Below the pieces are notes generated by a model, which ran no database searches, was not told the origin of the DNA, and worked only from the letters and a program-made list of their open reading frames with translations. From contig JAABPV010000033.1 of the NCBI GenBank assembly GCA_011391865.1, positions 35,722 to 99,721 of the forward strand: a DNA stretch of 64,000 bases, in the 5' to 3' direction. Both the position numbers and the translations under genes were made by a program. Source of the stretch: Desulfobulbaceae bacterium. Its GTDB lineage: Bacteria > Desulfobacterota > Desulfobulbia > Desulfobulbales > Desulfobulbaceae. Each line of letters starts with the position of its first letter. Position 1 is the stretch's first letter. This document shows, piece after piece, positions 63,924 through 64,000 of the stretch.

Positions 63924-64000
63924 GGTAGTGGCAAAACAGCAAGTGATGAGTTAGTATAGGGTGATGATACAAGAAATCATCACTCACCGATGCCGCTGCT
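63924..64000 (+). mobile_element. Left end of an IS1-like insertion sequence (truncated by the window)
   Basis: From 63924 the sequence GGTAGTGGC... through the TTAGTATAGGGTGATG segment resembles the left end of IS1-family elements. An ORF opens at the ATG at 63964 (MIQEIITHRCRC), like the start of an InsA-type zinc-finger protein. Only 12 codons are in the window, so the call is tentative. Confidence 0.4.

Overview
The window reads as chromosomal DNA of a Gram-negative, sulfur-metabolising deltaproteobacterium-like organism, most plausibly a member of the Desulfobulbales (Desulfobacterota). The clues are a dissimilatory-type ATP sulfurylase (sat), a manganese-dependent family II pyrophosphatase (ppaC), a NtrC/sigma-54 controlled type IV pilus locus with a very large PilY1, TatBC, and a bacterial alpha-2-macroglobulin. 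A cable-bacterium relative is possible, but nothing here proves it. There is no rRNA; tRNA-Asn(GTT) and tRNA-Pro(TGG) are present.

Layout. 1-11.5 kb: the 3' end of a TMTC-like membrane/TPR protein, a giant alpha-2-macroglobulin, then a housekeeping run rsmG-leuB-prs-asd-plsY. 11.5-16.4 kb (minus strand): a coupled envelope cluster of a TMTC-like TPR protein, a VKOR-DsbA fusion and a GT39-type glycosyltransferase. 16.5-29.8 kb: a full type IV pilus control and assembly region, with pilA divergent from pilSR, followed by two GspH/FimT pseudopilins, pilW, pilV, pilX and pilY1. 29.9-31.3 kb: sat.

31.3-37.5 kb is the most unusual accessory block. A PatA/PatG-type subtilase (the family that matures cyanobactins) is followed by five small Cys-containing genes that all begin MKLPK(Q/V) and carry a second conserved Pro box near residue 30. 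Two of the five look like phospholipase A2 domains, one with and one without the catalytic HD pair. The promoter upstream has an 11-G tract between its -35 and -10 boxes, and an array of 23-bp CATG-rich repeats lies just before it. This suggests a phase-variable, leader-directed secreted-toxin or modified-peptide system, and it is my best candidate for an undescribed system.

37.5-49.5 kb: ppaC, a BrnT/BrnA-like toxin-antitoxin pair, aroB, two secreted DUF1566-type proteins, an FmdB-like zinc ribbon protein, then a coupled SPFH/zinc-ribbon/deaminase/radical SAM operon and a secreted metalloprotease. 49.4-59.6 kb: tatBC, a Cu/Zn/As-type permease, a HARE-HTH/GIY-YIG protein with a HEAT-like neighbour, a TPR protein, two tRNAs, trpA, a secreted DUF4838 protein, an AbrB/PIN pair and a two-repeat CRISPR remnant. 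59.6-64 kb: a fibronectin III protein, a 21-bp repeat array, an unknown protein, a cupin, a C5-methyltransferase/restriction endonuclease pair, and what looks like the left end of an IS1-like element at the window edge.

Four short-period degenerate arrays (two of 21 bp, two of 23 bp) occur in non-coding gaps.
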